DNA of 64,000 nucleotides, taken from the NCBI GenBank assembly GCA_002345965.1, contig DDTF01000027.1, forward strand, positions 29,575-93,574. The letters are read 5' to 3'. A model generated the notes under the pieces. That model made no database searches. It was not told the origin of the DNA and saw nothing but the letters and a program-made list of their open reading frames with translations. The stretch is from Flammeovirgaceae bacterium UBA2371. Its GTDB lineage: Bacteria; Bacteroidota; Bacteroidia; Cytophagales; Cyclobacteriaceae. Below, piece by piece: positions 62,023-64,000 of this stretch. Numbering within the stretch: the first letter of the stretch is position 1; every line of letters begins with the position of its first letter. The position numbers and the translations under genes were made by a program.

Positions 62023-64000
62023 CTAATTACTTCTATTAAAATAAATTTTTAAATCAGCGTACATCTGGTTGCCAGCTTCATCTGTTGGGTCCAAACTCAA
62101 ACCCGACCTTACGGCTGTAAGCGCATTTTTATAATCTTGTTTTTTAATAAATGAACGCGCCAGAAAAAAGTAGCCAAGGGCCAGGTTCGGTTCAATCTCT
62201 ACTGCCTTTTTATACCACACGATGGCATCATCCGTATTATTGTTTCGGTAATGACAGTTGCCAATATTAAAATAGGCAGAACCATTCCATGGATTTATGC
62301 TATTGGCTTGCTTATAGGCGGCCAATGCTTCAGGGGTGCGCTGTAGTTTAAACAATACATTTCCTTTGTTCAGCCATGCATCATAATTATTGGGATCCGT
62401 TTTAATCGCCCTGTCCAGCATCTGCATGGCCATTGTATTGGACTCGAGGGCAGCATAAGCAATGGCCATATTGATCATTACCACCGCGCTGTTGGGTACA
62501 ATTTCCAGACTCTTTCTATAAATTTCAATGGCCTCTTCATAACTTCCTTTCTCTTCAAATTTTTTCGCCATCACAGGTAGTGCGTTGGCCCATCTTTTCA
62601 TCACCTTTCTTCTGTTTGCCTCATCCATCTGATTTAATTTGTCTACCAATAAGTTGTGAATCTGATCATCGTTGTCGTTGGTTAAATGTAAACTTGCCAT
62701 CGCAACCGATTGAATATCGATGTTCATGTGTGATACATAATTTTTGATCTTGCTTACCGTCTTGTCATCCAGATCCATGTTGGGTTTCAGATAGTTGAAT
62801 GCGAATTGGGAGATCCCTGCCATTTGTCCCATTGCATGATTGGAAGAATCCGGGAGCAACAAGTCGCTGGCATCAAACAGGCTCATACTGGGATTGAACC
62901 TGATCAGCCGCTCCACCATATCATTGTGTGGTTTTATTTCACCATACCACTCCTCTACTTTGCTTTGCAGAAATGCAATGCTCTTGTCTTTGTGGCATTG
63001 TACACAGGCAGTTTCTATGCCTATACTATTATCAAAGGCTGGCCGTGGGATAGGAATGGTATGATCTGAACGTGCAAAGCGAAGGTGTTCTCCAATCGCT
63101 TGCTGTTGCAGGTAAGGCATGTGGCACGATACACATTTACTTCCTTCAGAACCAATTTTATGAAAAGTATGTGATTTGATATCGATGGTTTTGCTACCAT
63201 GGCAAGAAGTACATTGACCATCATCAAATGGACTTGCCAACACTTGTCCATTCACATCACGATAAGATTGCTCATGCGGGTCGTGGCAACTCACGCAAGT
63301 CATCGATCCGTTGATGTAGCAATCGCTGCTCAGGTGGTTGAGTTGATACGCAAACTCCTTAATACGTCCATCTGGATGGTATGGATTTTCTTTTTCTGTG
63401 CCTAACATCGGAAATTTAACAGAATAGAATTCTTCCAAATCCTTACCGGGCAGAAAACCGGGTTGCAGGGAATTTTTTAACGAGTGGCACCTGAAACAGG
63501 TTTCCAATGAGCCCTCTTTGTCCAGGGTCAGCAACGACTTCAATCCCAGCGAACTCTTCTCTTTCCAGTCGGTACCAGCAACAATTTGAAGGTGTTCTTT
63601 GCCTGGGCCATGGCACGATTCGCAGTTGACAGCCAGCGTAGTAAATTTGGTGCTGAATATTTTTTTGTCCAGCGCATATTCCAACTGTATCTGACTACCA
63701 TGGCATCCTTGACAATTTGATTTCTCAAGGTGTGTACCCAATACCCTTGAAGGAAGCCATTCACTTTCCTTATCAATAATTCTATCCTGTGTAATGGGCA
63801 CCCATCCTTCTCCTTTACTTGTTTCGCCAAACCATACCTTTTCATCTCTTATAAAATCAAAAGGCAACATGCGCATGGTACCATCAGGAAAATAACTGAA
63901 ATAGGTTTGCGTGCCTCCAGCGATCATGTGTCCTCCACCCACCACACCATCCACTTTATATACTTGCTCAGGCAGACCATCTGTTTTTAGGTTAAACATA
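62023..64000 (-). CDS. Multiheme cytochrome c / TPR protein (N terminus outside window)
   Basis: The 5' end lies beyond the right edge; the first visible ATG (63999) is internal or near the true start. The visible 658 residues hold seven CxxCH heme sites: CQGCH, CESCH, CFRCH, CVSCH, CTSCH, CVSCH and CVQCH. These are followed by a C-terminal array of about five TPR repeats (SYEEAIEIYRKSLEIVPNSA, MAMQMLDRAIKTDPNN, TPEALAAYKQANSINPWN, DDAIVWYKKAVEIEPN, ALTAVRSGLSLDPTDE). Related proteins carry further hemes upstream. It is exported and probably moves electrons at the envelope, with TPRs for partner binding. Confidence 0.88.
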   Translation of the reverse strand, partial: MFNLKTDGLPEQVYKVDGVVGGGHMIAGGTQTYFSYFPDGTMRMLPFDFIRDEKVWFGETSKGEGWVPITQDRIIDKESEWLPSRVLGTHLEKSNCQGCHGSQIQLEYALDKKIFSTKFTTLAVNCESCHGPGKEHLQIVAGTDWKEKSSLGLKSLLTLDKEGSLETCFRCHSLKNSLQPGFLPGKDLEEFYSVKFPMLGTEKENPYHPDGRIKEFAYQLNHLSSDCYINGSMTCVSCHDPHEQSYRDVNGQVLASPFDDGQCTSCHGSKTIDIKSHTFHKIGSEGSKCVSCHMPYLQQQAIGEHLRFARSDHTIPIPRPAFDNSIGIETACVQCHKDKSIAFLQSKVEEWYGEIKPHNDMVERLIRFNPSMSLFDASDLLLPDSSNHAMGQMAGISQFAFNYLKPNMDLDDKTVSKIKNYVSHMNIDIQSVAMASLHLTNDNDDQIHNLLVDKLNQMDEANRRKVMKRWANALPVMAKKFEEKGSYEEAIEIYRKSLEIVPNSAVVMINMAIAYAALESNTMAMQMLDRAIKTDPNNYDAWLNKGNVLFKLQRTPEALAAYKQANSINPWNGSAYFNIGNCHYRNNNTDDAIVWYKKAVEIEPNLALGYFFLARSFIKKQDYKNALTAVRSGLSLDPTDEAGNQMYADLKIYFNRSN

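Overview
The window comes from a chromosome of the phylum Bacteroidota, most likely order Cytophagales. The evidence is type IX secretion sorting tails on two proteins, a T9SS plug-family protein (DUF5103), DUF3276, DUF4159, DUF2911, a LuxC-like acyl-CoA reductase beside a ferredoxin, and promoter -7 boxes of the TAnnTTTG type. Coding density is very high. No gene-free stretch exceeds about 225 bases, and I saw no tRNA, rRNA, insertion sequence, prophage or CRISPR array. Several genes appear to use GTG or TTG starts, and I shortened a number of reading frames to a better supported ATG. 

Layout. 1-6.5 kb: the start of an L-serine dehydratase leaves the left edge. A cyanophycin module follows: synthetase, cyanophycinase, and isoaspartyl peptidase, the last in a tight operon with an ABM-domain protein and a Cys/Met-metabolism PLP enzyme. 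6.6-15 kb: a three-PAS histidine kinase with an overlapping response regulator, thymidylate synthase, a lipoprotein, a DUF4159 protein, and a BlaI/M56 regulatory pair preceded by two AACT-N8-AGTT boxes. 14.8-25.7 kb: an alaS-gatB-TlpA operon opposite two M23 peptidases and a CapA-like lipoprotein, then MerR, DprA and HMG-CoA lyase. 25.9-31.4 kb: a tight DUF1800-DUF1501-barrel-lipoprotein operon. The DUF1501 protein has both a Tat signal and a T9SS tail. 31.5-37.7 kb: MurB, a 30-residue lysine/alanine histone-H1-like protein, dCMP deaminase, DUF2911, a sugar dehydrogenase and an ABC-F ATPase. 

37.7-46 kb holds the most unusual pieces. An ECF sigma factor overlaps a gene whose product has an anti-sigma-like cytoplasmic part, one membrane helix, a long disordered linker and a C-terminal outer-membrane barrel. 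This matches the recently described dual membrane-spanning anti-sigma layout. Next come the T9SS plug protein, a solitary Cas6 endoribonuclease without other cas genes or an array, YchF, DUF3276, DUF58, ferredoxin and acyl-CoA reductase. 46-52.6 kb: a giant T9SS-exported adhesin with ten 255-bp repeats, plus a small secreted partner. 52.7-64 kb: SMC and assorted genes (truncated hemoglobin, M20 peptidase, secreted RidA, Tat aldo/keto reductase, thioesterase, GNAT), ending in a multiheme cytochrome c/TPR protein cut by the right edge. 

Most of the window is ordinary housekeeping. The parts worth attention are the sigma/trans-envelope pair, the orphan Cas6, the cyanophycin cluster, the BlaI-type operators, the Tat-plus-T9SS protein and the tiny lysine-rich protein.
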